The translations under genes and the position numbers were made by a program. DNA of 64,000 bases from JAMLIN01 sp964476625 (lineage in GTDB: Bacteria > Pseudomonadota > Gammaproteobacteria > Burkholderiales > Burkholderiaceae_E). A model generated the notes under the pieces. The model ran no database searches. It was not told the DNA's origin and was given only the letters and a program-made list of their open reading frames with translations. Below are positions 52,091 through 60,886 of the stretch, in pieces (within the stretch, counting starts at the first letter, position 1; each line of letters starts with the position of its first letter). Location of the stretch: contig CAYZBJ010000001.1 in NCBI GenBank assembly GCA_964476625.1, forward strand, positions 90,976-154,975, given 5' to 3'.

Positions 52091-52978
52091 TCATTTCGGC
52101 TTGCCCATCGGCAGGACATCGCGGCCACTGGCCCGGGCATCGCGTGGCTTCCAGCAATCGCGATCGACGGCCGACAGGAAGGACTGCACGCCGGCGTTGA
52201 AGGCCGCGGGCTCCTCGAGATTGACCGCATGCCCGGTCGCGGGAAGCATCCAGAGTTGCGCGGTCGGCATCGTGCGCTTGAGGAACAGATTGACGTCGAG
52301 GCAGGGCTCGTCCTCGTCGCCGACGACCAGCAAGGTCGGCAAGCTGCAGGCGCGGAACTCCTTCTCGTAGTCGTAGAGCGAGGGGCGAATCGCCTGGTAC
52401 TGGCTCAGGGTATGTGCCGAACCCACGGCCGAATGCTCCGCCAGGTGCTCCTTGAAAAGCTGCCAGCCGAGCGGATCCTTGACCTGCAACTGGATGCGAG
52501 TGGAGCCAAGGGCGAGCTCCTCGGCGATGACCGCGGAGCCCTCCGCGAGGAAGCGCCGCGCGGTGGCTTCGGCCTGTTCCTTGAACAGGGCGCGATGCTC
52601 GTAGGGCGCCCCGGAGCCGACGCCCGCGGCCACCAGCGAAAGCGCGCGAGCCGGATGCCGCAGGCCGAACTGCAAGGTCGCGTAGGCGCCCATGCTCAAG
52701 CCGACGATGTGGGCACGATCGATACCGAGGCCATCGAGCACCGCGAGGATGTCGTCCGCCGAGTATTCATAGCCATAGAACTCGGCCGAGTCGGGCACGT
52801 CCGAGGGCGGGTAGCCGCGGGCATTGAAGGCAATGCATCGATACTCGCGCGAGAACCAGCGAACCTGCTGCTCCCATTCGCGCAGGTCGGCGCCGAACTC
52901 GTGCACGAACACGATCGGCCGCCCGCTGCCCGCCTCTTCGTAGTAGAGACGGGCCCCTTTCGAGCTCACGTATGGCAT
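52091..52978 (-). CDS. Alpha/beta hydrolase
   Basis: 295 aa. Oxyanion strand PIVFVHEFGADLREW near residues 20-34, nucleophile elbow GLSMGAYATLQFG near residues 92-104 (Ser94), acid DEDEPCLD and catalytic histidine in TGHAVNLEEP. This resembles the 3-oxoadipate enol-lactonase/hydrolase group, in which VHEFG replaces HG-x-P. First gene of the Liv operon; it may hydrolyse an ester, lactone or C-C bond of the imported compound. The start at 52978 follows GGAGGAGACC. Confidence 0.87.
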   Translation of the reverse strand: MPYVSSKGARLYYEEAGSGRPIVFVHEFGADLREWEQQVRWFSREYRCIAFNARGYPPSDVPDSAEFYGYEYSADDILAVLDGLGIDRAHIVGLSMGAYATLQFGLRHPARALSLVAAGVGSGAPYEHRALFKEQAEATARRFLAEGSAVIAEELALGSTRIQLQVKDPLGWQLFKEHLAEHSAVGSAHTLSQYQAIRPSLYDYEKEFRACSLPTLLVVGDEDEPCLDVNLFLKRTMPTAQLWMLPATGHAVNLEEPAAFNAGVQSFLSAVDRDCWKPRDARASGRDVLPMGKPK

Positions 52979-53023
52979 GGTCTCCTCCTGGTGCCTGTCC
53001 AGATGGCATGCCGAGCCGAAATA

Positions 53024-53059
53024 CTGGCATACCAGATGTATAGTTAAATATAATACATC
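53024..53059. promoter_or_regulatory. Two overlapping palindromes in divergent promoter region, candidate GntR operators
   Basis: CTGG-CATA-CCAG lies at 53024-53035 and GATGTAT-N11-ATACATC at 53035-53059. Both have perfect arms, in a markedly A/T-rich island between the hydrolase gene (minus) and the GntR gene (plus). The first resembles the T-G-G-T-A-T-A-C-C-A class of VanR/FCD operators. Regulation of both genes by the adjacent regulator is inferred from location. Confidence 0.5.
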
Positions 53060-53105
53060 GACAACTCCACATACCAAGCAAGTTTTTTAGGGACGAGGCA
53101 CGACC

Positions 53106-53843
53106 ATGAACAGGGCTTCCGCAGACCCGGCCGCTCCCAGGTCGGACGATGGCAATGTCGACGACGCCGGTCGAGGCGCGATCGGCGCGAACCTGTCCGA
53201 GCGGGCACGTACCGTGATCGAGGACTTGATCCACCAGGGAGAGCTTCTGCCCGGCGCCACGCTCGATGAACGCGAGCTGGCCGAACAGCTCGGCATGTCC
53301 CGCACGCCCGTGCGGGAAGCGATCCAGCAACTGCAGGTGCAGGGCCTGGTCCGAACGATTCCCCGGCACGGCGCCTTCGTCACCAGGCTGTCGATCCGGG
53401 AGTTGCTCGGCATGCTGGAACTGCTTGCCGAACTCGAAGCCTCGTGCGCACGCTTCGCTTCGCGCCGGATCAGCGCGGCCCAGAAGGGCGACCTGCTCAA
53501 GGCCCGCGACTGGTGCCGGGAAGCAGCGCAGCGCAAGGACTTCGCCGACTATGAAGTCGCCAACATGGCGTTCCACCAGGTTCTCTACGAAGCCTGCAAC
53601 AACCGCTACCTGACCGACCAGATCCTCGCGATCCGGCGCCGTACCGGAATCTACCGACGCAACCTGTTCGAGAAGACCGGCCGCATGGCGGTATCGGTCG
53701 CCGAGCACCAGGTGATCGCCGACGCGGTGATCGCCGGCGACGGGCGCGGCGCCGAGGAAGCCGCGCGCGGACACATCGTCATCGGCGGGCCGGGCTTCGC
53801 CGAGTTCATTTCGACCATCCCGCCGGAACTGCTTGCGGAGTAA
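53106..53843 (+). CDS. GntR-family (FCD) transcriptional regulator
   Basis: 245 aa with an unusually long acidic N-terminal extension of about 30 residues. The winged helix is LDERELAEQLGMSRTPVREAIQQLQVQGLVRTIPRHGAFVTRLS near residues 56-99, followed by the helical FCD domain (FADYEVANMAFHQVLYEACN). Divergent from the Liv/hydrolase operon and probably its repressor, with the acid or its CoA ester as inducer. Separate from, and only generally similar to, the GntR at 40359-41051. Confidence 0.88.
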   Translation: MNRASADPAAPRSDDGNVDDAGRGAIGANLSERARTVIEDLIHQGELLPGATLDERELAEQLGMSRTPVREAIQQLQVQGLVRTIPRHGAFVTRLSIRELLGMLELLAELEASCARFASRRISAAQKGDLLKARDWCREAAQRKDFADYEVANMAFHQVLYEACNNRYLTDQILAIRRRTGIYRRNLFEKTGRMAVSVAEHQVIADAVIAGDGRGAEEAARGHIVIGGPGFAEFISTIPPELLAE

Positions 53844-53849
53844 GCGGGG

Positions 53850-54422
53850 TCAGTCCTTGCGCAGGTCCGGGTCGAGCACCTGCCCCTCGTCGAGCTGCAC
53901 CCCGAGGGAGTTCAGCAGCATCGACACCAGGGTGTACTGGCCGGCGGTGTAGATCACATCGACGCACTGCTGCTCGTTGAAGTGGGCGCCGAGCAGATCC
54001 CAGGCGGCGTCGGAGACGAACTGGTCCGCGTGCAGCTCGTCGGCCGCGCGCAGCAACGCAACGTCGGCAGAGCTCCACCCGGGCGCATCCGGGCCTTGCT
54101 TGATCCGCTCGATCTCGTCTTCGGTCAGCCCGGCGTTCAGGCCGATGCGACGATGCTGCGTCCATTCGTAGCCGGAGCGGCACAGGTAGCCGATGCGCAG
54201 CACCACGAGCTCGCGCTCGCGCGCCGGCAGGGTGTTGCGCTTGCTCAGCACATAGGAGCCGAAGCCGAGGAAGGCGCGCATCGCATCCGGGTGCGCGAGC
54301 TGGGTACGGAAGATGTTCAGCATCTGGCCGCGGCGTTCGAGGATCGGCGCGGCGATCGCCGCCTGCTCGGGCGTCCACTGCTCCTGCGGGACGGGCGGGA
54401 TCCTGGGGGTCGAAAGGCGCAT
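53850..54422 (-). CDS. Carboxymuconolactone decarboxylase-family protein
   Basis: 190 aa from the ATG at 54422; a GTG at 54440 is an alternative. RELVVLRIGYLCRSGYEWTQHRRIGLNAGL near residues 69-98 is the family core. Enzymatically characterised AhpD-like members carry C-x2-C; here only one Cys remains (LCRSGYEW), so thiol-disulfide activity is unlikely, as in the larger group of 'YEWTQH' members. LYTAGQYTLVSMLLNSLGVQ-type segment near the C terminus is also typical. Converges on the GntR gene upstream. Confidence 0.83.
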   Translation of the reverse strand: MRLSTPRIPPVPQEQWTPEQAAIAAPILERRGQMLNIFRTQLAHPDAMRAFLGFGSYVLSKRNTLPARERELVVLRIGYLCRSGYEWTQHRRIGLNAGLTEDEIERIKQGPDAPGWSSADVALLRAADELHADQFVSDAAWDLLGAHFNEQQCVDVIYTAGQYTLVSMLLNSLGVQLDEGQVLDPDLRKD

Positions 54423-54535
54423 GGATGGGCTCACTGTCACGTTGTCGGTCCGGGGACATCGTACCGGCTGCCGGCTGGCTCGTGCTGTACATCGGCTACA
54501 TTGATGCGCATCGAACGATGTTCACTGGAGCGACG

Positions 54536-55630
54536 ATGCGGGATGCGGATGCGGGCGCGATGGACGCAGCGGCACGGGCGAAAGGCGCGCAGCAGAGCTA
54601 TGCCAGCCTGGTGTGGGGATATCGCCAGGCCGAGGCGGTGGCAATGATGATCCATGTCGGCCGGGAACTCGGGCTGTTCGAGGCGATGGCCGGGGCCGGG
54701 CCCTTGGGCGCCGACGAGTTGGCGGCGAAAACCGGCCTGCATCCACGCTGGCTGCTGGAATGGATGCGCCTGCAGGCAGCGGCGAGGATCCTCGTCTACG
54801 AGCCGGTCGACCGCTTCCTCTTGCCGGCCGAGGCCACCGACATCCTCGCGAAGCCGGCATCGCGCGCGTACGCGGCCGACAGCTTCACCGGCGGCTACCC
54901 GCAGGAGCAGGTCGCGGGGCTGATCGAATCGTTCCGCACCGGCATCGGCAAGACCTACGAAGCGGACGGCCCGCAGGCCGTCACGAAGAGCGAGGCGCGC
55001 CACATCAAAACGGCGCAGAACCAGGTCCTGCCGGTGATGATTCCGGTCCTCGACGGCGTACAAGGCAAGCTCGAGCGCGGTGCGCTCGTGGCGGACGTGG
55101 GCTGTGGCGATGGCGCGCTGGCTGTCGCGCTCGCCCGGGCGTTCCCGCGCTCGAGGATCCACGCGATGGACCCCAACTCACATGCGATCGCGCATGTCGA
55201 GCGGCTCGCCCGGCAGCATTCGCTGGCCAACCTGTCGAGCGTCGTCGCTTCGGCCGACAACTTGCCGGGCGAGGATCGCTACGACCTGGTCATCACCTTC
55301 GACTGCATCCACGACATGACCGATCCGCAGGCGGCGATCGACGAGATCCATCGCCGCCTGCAGCCCGATGGGACCTGGTTCATCAAGGACATCCGCAGCA
55401 AGCCGGATTTCGAGGACAACCTGCGCAACCCGATGCTCGCGATGATGTACAGCTTCTCGCTGCTCACCTGCATGTCGTCCGCGATGTCCGAACCCGGTGG
55501 CGCCGGGCTGGGGACCCTGGGCTTCAACCCCGAGGTCGCCGAGCGCATGAGCCGGCAAGCCGGCTTCACCCGCTTCCGGATGCTCGACTTCAAGGACCCG
55601 GGCAACCTCTATTACGAAGTCAGGCCGTAG
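54536..55630 (+). CDS. SAM-dependent methyltransferase with N-terminal winged helix
   Basis: 364 aa from the ATG at 54536, preceded by CTGGAGCGACG; an ATG at 54518 is also possible. Residues 30-90 form a helix-turn-helix-like part (LGADELAAKTGLHPRWLLEWMRL). The methyltransferase domain shows GALVADVGCGDGALAVALARAFP near residues 181-203 (SAM motif I) and YDLVITFDCIHDMTDPQAAI. The type matches small-molecule methyltransferases, including the transcriptional-regulator-like group common in proteobacteria and mycobacteria. Substrate unknown. Confidence 0.83.
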   Translation: MRDADAGAMDAAARAKGAQQSYASLVWGYRQAEAVAMMIHVGRELGLFEAMAGAGPLGADELAAKTGLHPRWLLEWMRLQAAARILVYEPVDRFLLPAEATDILAKPASRAYAADSFTGGYPQEQVAGLIESFRTGIGKTYEADGPQAVTKSEARHIKTAQNQVLPVMIPVLDGVQGKLERGALVADVGCGDGALAVALARAFPRSRIHAMDPNSHAIAHVERLARQHSLANLSSVVASADNLPGEDRYDLVITFDCIHDMTDPQAAIDEIHRRLQPDGTWFIKDIRSKPDFEDNLRNPMLAMMYSFSLLTCMSSAMSEPGGAGLGTLGFNPEVAERMSRQAGFTRFRMLDFKDPGNLYYEVRP

Positions 55631-55828
55631 GGCCGGGGCCAGCGCCGGCTCTGCACCGAGGCTGGCCCGGGGCCGATCGTGGCCCGACACCATCGATTGC
55701 CTCGCCCGTTCAGAATCCGCCCATCGATTGTCTCGCCAGCAGAACACTGCATCCGAGTTTCGCCGCCTAGTCCGGATATTGTTCCAAAGGTATGGTCTAC
55801 CCAAGACAACCCGAAGGAAGGACAAGCA

Positions 55829-56428
55829 ATGTCAAAAGTTCTCGTTCTCTACTATTCCTCGTACGGCCATATCGAAAAGATGGCCGAAGCGGTCGCCGAA
55901 GGCGCACGTGAAGCCGGCGCGACGGTCGACATCAAGCGCGTTCCGGAACTGGTCCCCGCCGAAATCGCCAAGGCTTCACACTACAAGGTCGACCAGGCGG
56001 CACCGGTCGCCAGGATCGACGATCTGGTGAACTACGACGCGATCATCGTCGGCACCGGAACGCGCTTTGGCCGGATGACTTCGCAGATGGCGAACTTCCT
56101 CGACCAGGCCGGCGGCCTGTGGGCGCGCGGCGCGCTCAACGGCAAGGTCGGCGGCGCGTTCACCTCGACCGCCACGCAGCACGGCGGCCAGGAAGTGACC
56201 CTGTTCTCGATCCTGACCAACCTGATGCACTTCGGGATGATCACGGTCGGCCTGCCCTACAGCTACCAGCCGCAGATGAGCCTCGACGAAATCGTCGGCG
56301 GCAGCCCCTACGGCGCAACGACGATCGCCGGCGGCGACGGTTCGCGCCAGCCTTCGGAGATCGAACTCGGCGGCGCGCGCTTCCAGGGCAAGCTGATCGC
56401 CGAGACCGCCAACAAGCTGTTCGGCTGA
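55829..56428 (+). CDS. wrbA: NAD(P)H:quinone oxidoreductase WrbA
   Basis: 199 aa. Flavodoxin-like fold: KVLVLYYSSYGHIEKMAEAVAEGA near residues 3-26 (FMN phosphate loop), IIVGTGTRFGRMTSQMANFLD near residues 71-91 and FTSTATQHGGQEVT near residues 110-123, all diagnostic for WrbA. It reduces quinones by two electrons using NAD(P)H and protects against redox cycling. A good ribosome binding site (AGGAAGGACAAGC) precedes the ATG. Placed just before another quinone-handling gene. Confidence 0.93.
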   Translation: MSKVLVLYYSSYGHIEKMAEAVAEGAREAGATVDIKRVPELVPAEIAKASHYKVDQAAPVARIDDLVNYDAIIVGTGTRFGRMTSQMANFLDQAGGLWARGALNGKVGGAFTSTATQHGGQEVTLFSILTNLMHFGMITVGLPYSYQPQMSLDEIVGGSPYGATTIAGGDGSRQPSEIELGGARFQGKLIAETANKLFG

Positions 56429-56513
56429 TCCAGGCGCGGCGACCGATCATCGGTAGCCGCTGCCGGGCACCGGCCCCGCGCAGTGCTTCCGGGAATGGAC
56501 AAGGAGATCGGAC

Positions 56514-57497
56514 ATGGGACTGCTGGTCGATGGCAAATGGGTGGACAAGTGGTACGACACCGAACCCACCGGCGGACGTTTCGTGCGCGGCGACGCGCCT
56601 TTCCGCAACTGGGTAACGCCGGATGGCAGCGCGGGGCCGAGCGGCGAAGGCGGCTTCGCGGCCGCAGCCGGGCGCTACCACCTGTATGTGTCGCTCGCCT
56701 GCCCCTGGGCGCATCGCACTCTGGTCATGCGCGCGCTCAAGGGGCTGGAGGACATGATCGGCGTCTCGGTCGTCAATCCGTACATGGCCGAGAACGGCTG
56801 GTCCTTCGCCGCAGCGCCCGGCGTGGTGCCCGATCCGGTGGATGCGGCCGACTACCTGTACCAGGTCTACCAGCGCGCCCGGCCCGACTACAGTGGTCGC
56901 GTGACCGTGCCGGTGCTGTGGGACCTCGAGCGCGACACGATCGTGAGCAACGAGTCTGCCGAGATCATCCGGATGTTCAACTCGGCCTTCGACGGTATCG
57001 GCGCGAAACCCGGCGACTACGCACCGGCGGAACTCCTGCCCGAAATCGACGCGATCAATGCGCAGGTCTACGACAGGGTGAACAACGGCGTCTACAAGGC
57101 CGGCTTCGCGACCGATCAGTCGGTCTACGAGCGCGAGGTGACGGCGCTGTTCGCGACGCTCGACGAGCTCGAATCACGCCTGTCGGGCCGGCGCTACCTG
57201 CTGGGCGAGCGGATCACCGAGGCCGACTGGCGCCTGTTCACGACCCTGGTGCGCTTCGACGCCGTCTACCACGGCCACTTCAAGTGCAACCTGCGGCGCC
57301 TGGTCGACTACCCGAACCTGTGGGCGTTCACCCGCGAGCTCTACCAGTGGCCGGGCGTGGCCGCCACGGTGAACCTCGAGCACATCAGGCAGCACTACTA
57401 CCGCAGCCATCCGACGATCAACCCGAACCGGATCGTGCCGCTCGGGCCGATGCTGGACTTCGAGGCGCCGCACGGGCGCGAGGAACTTCCGGTCTGA
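56514..57497 (+). CDS. Glutathionyl-hydroquinone reductase (xi-class GST, YqjG/PcpF-like)
   Basis: 327 aa. The active-site CPWAHR lies at residues 63-68 (Cys63), followed by TVPVLWDLERDTIVSNESAEIIRMFNSAF near residues 130-158, which is characteristic of the xi class. GRRYLLGERITEADWRLFTTLVRFDAVYHGHFKCN near residues 226-260 is the C-terminal helical domain signature. Members reduce glutathionyl-hydroquinones to hydroquinones. Fits next to wrbA as a quinone-detoxification pair. Confidence 0.92.
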   Translation: MGLLVDGKWVDKWYDTEPTGGRFVRGDAPFRNWVTPDGSAGPSGEGGFAAAAGRYHLYVSLACPWAHRTLVMRALKGLEDMIGVSVVNPYMAENGWSFAAAPGVVPDPVDAADYLYQVYQRARPDYSGRVTVPVLWDLERDTIVSNESAEIIRMFNSAFDGIGAKPGDYAPAELLPEIDAINAQVYDRVNNGVYKAGFATDQSVYEREVTALFATLDELESRLSGRRYLLGERITEADWRLFTTLVRFDAVYHGHFKCNLRRLVDYPNLWAFTRELYQWPGVAATVNLEHIRQHYYRSHPTINPNRIVPLGPMLDFEAPHGREELPV

Positions 57498-57558
57498 CCC
57501 CTCGATCACCCGCCCCTGATTGCCGGAATCTCCTCCATCCACCGAAAGGAAACCAGCC

Positions 57559-58161
57559 ATGACGAAGCACATTCGCAAGCGCCTTCGCCCCCTTGCCGCC
57601 GCCCTCTCGACGGCATCGGTTCTCGCCATGGCCGGCCTCGCGCATGCCGGGCCGGTCAACTACGAAATCGATCCGACGCATACCTTCGTGTACTTCGAGG
57701 TGGTTCACTTCGGCACCTCGACCGTGCGCGGACGCTTCAACGATGTCAACGGAACGATCGCGCTCGACCAGGCCGCGCGCACGGGCAAGGCCGACATCAC
57801 GATCGTGACAGGCTCGATCGACTCGGGCGTGGACGACTTCAATGCGCACCTCAAGACGAAGGACTTCTTCGACGTTGAACGGACGCCGAGCGCCCGCTTC
57901 ACCAGCGACAAATTCGAATTCGATGGCGAGAAGCTCAAGAGCGTCAGCGGCCAGCTCACCTTGCTCGGCAAGACCTTGCCGGTCACCCTCGAGGCGAAAC
58001 GCTTCAACTGCTATCACCAGCCGGTCCTGAAAGCCGAGATGTGCGGCGGCGACTTCGAGACCACGCTCACCCGCAGCCAGTGGGGCATGAACTGGGGGAT
58101 CGAGATGGGCATTCCCGACAACGTCCACATCGCGATCCAGATCGAGGCGGCCCGACAGTAG
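57559..58161 (+). CDS. YceI-family periplasmic lipocalin-like protein
   Basis: 200 aa. Signal peptide residues 1-30 (KRLRPLAAALSTASVLAMAG, ending AHA). YEIDPTHTFVYFEVVHFGTSTVRGRFNDVNG near residues 35-65 is the family signature, followed by VTGSIDSGVDDFNAHLKTKDFF. The ending WGMNWGIEMGIPDNVHIAIQIE matches. YceI proteins bind isoprenoid or quinone-like amphiphiles in the periplasm. GAAAGGAAACCAGCC precedes the ATG. Confidence 0.92.
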   Translation: MTKHIRKRLRPLAAALSTASVLAMAGLAHAGPVNYEIDPTHTFVYFEVVHFGTSTVRGRFNDVNGTIALDQAARTGKADITIVTGSIDSGVDDFNAHLKTKDFFDVERTPSARFTSDKFEFDGEKLKSVSGQLTLLGKTLPVTLEAKRFNCYHQPVLKAEMCGGDFETTLTRSQWGMNWGIEMGIPDNVHIAIQIEAARQ

Positions 58162-58187
58162 CCGCACGTTCGGCTGGCCCCCGGCGC

Positions 58188-58212
58188 GGCTGCGCTCGCA
58201 AGGGCCGCAGCC
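58188..58212. terminator. Stem-loop between convergent genes
   Basis: Perfect 7-base arms GGCTGCG and CGCAGCC with an 11-base loop, in the 71-bp gap between the convergent YceI and nitronate monooxygenase genes. No T tract; a terminator role is inferred from location. Confidence 0.35.
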
Positions 58213-58232
58213 ACGTCATGAATGCGCGCGTG

Positions 58233-59207
58233 TCAGGAAGCCGCCCGCTCCAGCGCGCTACGCAGCGCGGCACGACAATCGGCGACCATGGCCTCGAGCA
58301 ACTGCGCGCAGCTCGGGATGTCGTCGATCAGCCCGATGGTCTGGCTCGCCCAGACCAGGCCCGCATCGGGATCGCCGCTCTCGAGCCCGGCACGGCCGCG
58401 GGCGCCTGCGACCAGATGCTTGATGTCGTCGTAGCTCGCGCCGCCCGCGCGCCGTTCGATCGCGACGACCTCTTCGGACACCGCATTCTTCAGGACCCGG
58501 CCGGTGTTGCGCAGGCTCCGGAAGATCAGCAGCGTGTCGCGTTCGGTGGCGTTGCGCAGCGCCTGCTTGATGCCATCGTGGATCGGCGCTTCCAGGGTCG
58601 CGCAGAAGCGGGTGCCCATGTTGATGCCATCGGCGCCGAGCGCCAGCGCCGCCGCCATGCCACGGCCGTCGGCGATACCGCCCGATGCGATCACCGGCAC
58701 ATCGAGCGCACGCACCGCGATCGGAATCAGCACCAGCCCCGGCACATCGTCCTCGCCCGGATGGCCAGCCGCCTCGAAGCCGTCGATGCTCACCGCATCG
58801 ACGCCCTTGCGCTGCGCGCTCAGCGCATGGCGCACCGCGGTGCACTTGTGCACGATCTTCACGCCAGCGGCGCGAAAGCGATCGAAGTATTCCTGCGGGA
58901 CATTGCCGGCGGTCTCGACGACCTTGACGCCGGTGTCGATCACGACATCGACGTACTCGGCATACGGCGGCGGACTGGCCGAGGGCAGCATCGTGAGGTT
59001 CACGCCGAAAGGCGCATCGGTCATGGTGCGACACCGGGCGATCTCCCCGGCCAGCGCCTCGGGCGTCGGCTGGGTGAGGCCGGTCAGCAGGCCGAGCCCG
59101 CCGGCGTTCGATACCGCCGATGCCAGCTCGGCGCGACCGACCCATTGCATGCCGCCCTGGATGATGGGGTAGCGGATGCCGAGCATCTCGGTGATACGGG
59201 TTCTCAT
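58233..59207 (-). CDS. Nitronate monooxygenase-family FMN enzyme
   Basis: 324 aa from the ATG at 59207. TIM-barrel FMN-binding pattern: YPIIQGGMQWVGRAELASAVSNAGGLGLLTG near residues 13-43, VSIDGFEAAGHPG near residues 138-150, VPVIASGGIADGRGMAAALALGADGINMGTRF near residues 171-202. This is the 2-nitropropane dioxygenase/NMO family; true nitronate activity needs a catalytic histidine, which AGHPG can provide. Many relatives instead act as FMN-dependent quinone reductases or enoyl reductases. Stands alone on the minus strand. Confidence 0.88.
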   Translation of the reverse strand: MRTRITEMLGIRYPIIQGGMQWVGRAELASAVSNAGGLGLLTGLTQPTPEALAGEIARCRTMTDAPFGVNLTMLPSASPPPYAEYVDVVIDTGVKVVETAGNVPQEYFDRFRAAGVKIVHKCTAVRHALSAQRKGVDAVSIDGFEAAGHPGEDDVPGLVLIPIAVRALDVPVIASGGIADGRGMAAALALGADGINMGTRFCATLEAPIHDGIKQALRNATERDTLLIFRSLRNTGRVLKNAVSEEVVAIERRAGGASYDDIKHLVAGARGRAGLESGDPDAGLVWASQTIGLIDDIPSCAQLLEAMVADCRAALRSALERAAS

Positions 59208-59352
59208 GAGCGGGCTCCAGATTTCGGACGACGTTAGGTCCCGGCAGTGTACCGACGAGCCGCCGACCCAGCCGCCTCCGGCTTCGGCGATCGGCCCCGA
59301 CAACCCGGTCACGAGGCGCCCAGGGAGCGTGCTATTCCCAGCAGTCGAATAC

Positions 59353-59377
59353 AAAGATATATTTCGCATACATCTTT
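59353..59377. promoter_or_regulatory. NsrR-type operator palindrome
   Basis: AAAGATATAT, then TTCGC, then ATACATCTTT: the 10-base arms are inverted repeats with one mismatch. This closely fits the NsrR consensus AAGATGYATTT-x-AAATRCATCTT found upstream of nitric-oxide-responsive genes in many proteobacteria. It lies 23 bp before the ATG of the DUF2249 gene, so bound NsrR would cover the promoter and repress DUF2249-nnrS until NO is present. Confidence 0.8.
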
Positions 59378-59399
59378 AAATGAGCCGAGGAGCTGAGCC

Positions 59400-59705
59400 A
59401 TGCGAGAAGTCACCCGCCCGAGAGCTGACGCATCCGTAACGAGCAGTGAAGCGATCCACGCGACCGTCGACGTGCGCACGATCGCGCCGACCGAGCGCCA
59501 CCCAGTGATCTTCTCTTCCTTCAATGCCCTGCCCGACGGAGGCGCGCTCGAGCTGGTCAACGACCACGATCCCGCACCGCTGCATCGCCAGTTCAAGTCG
59601 CACTTCCATGGCCTCTTTACCTGGGATTACCTCGAGCAGGGCCCGGACCTGTGGCGTGTGCAGATCGGCAAAGCCCCCGGCAACTGCTGCGGCAGTTGTA
59701 GCTAA
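59400..59705 (+). CDS. DUF2249 domain protein
   Basis: 101 aa. VDVRTIAPTERHPVIFSSFNALPDGGALELVNDHDPAPLHRQF is the DUF2249 (SirA/TusA-like fold) signature, and the protein ends in a cysteine-rich GNCCGSCS tail. Genes of this family recur next to hemerythrins, NnrS and denitrification genes. AGCCGAGGAGCTGAGCC precedes the ATG. The stop TAA directly abuts the nnrS ATG. Function in nitric oxide metabolism is inferred; the exact role is unknown. Confidence 0.85.
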   Translation: MREVTRPRADASVTSSEAIHATVDVRTIAPTERHPVIFSSFNALPDGGALELVNDHDPAPLHRQFKSHFHGLFTWDYLEQGPDLWRVQIGKAPGNCCGSCS

Positions 59706-60884
59706 ATGGCCGAGCGCGGCTTCGCGCTCTGGCAACTGGGCTTTCGCCCCTTCTACCTGTTGGCAGCGATCTTCGCTGCCCTGTCGGTCGTTACGTGGGC
59801 AGCCCAGTTCGCCGGCCACCTGCCTTACGCCGGACACACCGGTCCTTCGTGGCACGCCCACGAAACGATCTTCGGCTATACGCTCGCCGTCATCGCTGGA
59901 TTCCTGTTCACGATCGTACGCAACTGGACCCATCGACCGACCCCTGCCGGAATGACATTGGCGGCGATCGTCGCCCTGTGGCTGGCGGCTCGCATATTGG
60001 TATTTACTCCATGGAGCGGCGCCGTCGCGGTTGCCAACATCACGTTCGTGCTCGCGGTCACCGCCGGCATCGCCATCCCTCTGTGGCAAGCGCGCAATCG
60101 ACGCAACTATGTCTTCGTGGGGCTCATGGTGCTGATACTGGCAGCACTGGCCCTCTTTCATCTCTCCGAGCTTGGTGTCATCGCGCTCCCGGCCTGGGCC
60201 GGCGTGCAGTTCGGCATGGATGTCGTGCTGCTGATGATTGCAGCGGTGGCCGGTCGGGTCGTGCCGATCTACACCAACAAGGCCGTACCGGGTGCCAGCG
60301 CGCGCCGCTCGCAGAACGTCGAGCGACTGGCAATGGGCGGCCTGGCCGTGTTGCTGGCAGCGGACCTGCTGCAGCTTCCCGGGCCGGTGCTGATCACCCT
60401 TCTCTTTGCACTAGCGCTGGTGCACGGCTGGCGGCTGTACCTCTGGGATGCCCGCAGTGCCCTCCGCGCCCCCCTGCTGTGGGTGCTCTACATCGCCTAT
60501 GCATGGATCCCCGCGCATTTCGTGTTGCGCGCCATGCATGAGGCCGGCTGGGTGGCGCGGCCACTGGCAATCCATGCCTTCACCATCGGCGCGATCGGCG
60601 GCCTGACGATGGCGATGATGATCCGCACGGCACGTGCCCATACCGGGCGCACGCTGATAGCCGATACCTACGATATCGCCAGCTGCGCGCTGCTGGCGAC
60701 AGCGGCCGCGATTCGCGTGTTCTGGCCCCTGGTCCAGCCCCAGCACTACATGCAGGCAATGCTGGGCTCGGCGGTATTGTGGTCAGCCGCTTTCGCGCTC
60801 TTCATCCTGCGCCACGGGCCGGCGCTCGTGCGTCCGCGTCGCGATGACCCGGCCCGGCTGGCGCTCAGACCGCAACCAACTTGA
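59706..60884 (+). CDS. nnrS: NnrS-family membrane protein
   Basis: 392 aa with about 12 hydrophobic helices. LGFRPFYLLAAIFAALSVVTW near residues 11-31 and GPSWHAHETIFGYTLAVIAGFLFTIVRNWTHRPTP near residues 46-80 carry the conserved histidines likely to bind heme or metal, and GRVVPIYTNKAVPG plus AIHAFTIGAIGGLTMAMMIRTARAHTGR are also diagnostic. NnrS lowers nitrosative stress. Directly follows the DUF2249 gene with no gap and is probably controlled by the NsrR-like site upstream. Confidence 0.92.
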   Translation: MAERGFALWQLGFRPFYLLAAIFAALSVVTWAAQFAGHLPYAGHTGPSWHAHETIFGYTLAVIAGFLFTIVRNWTHRPTPAGMTLAAIVALWLAARILVFTPWSGAVAVANITFVLAVTAGIAIPLWQARNRRNYVFVGLMVLILAALALFHLSELGVIALPAWAGVQFGMDVVLLMIAAVAGRVVPIYTNKAVPGASARRSQNVERLAMGGLAVLLAADLLQLPGPVLITLLFALALVHGWRLYLWDARSALRAPLLWVLYIAYAWIPAHFVLRAMHEAGWVARPLAIHAFTIGAIGGLTMAMMIRTARAHTGRTLIADTYDIASCALLATAAAIRVFWPLVQPQHYMQAMLGSAVLWSAAFALFILRHGPALVRPRRDDPARLALRPQPT

Positions 60885-60886
60885 GC

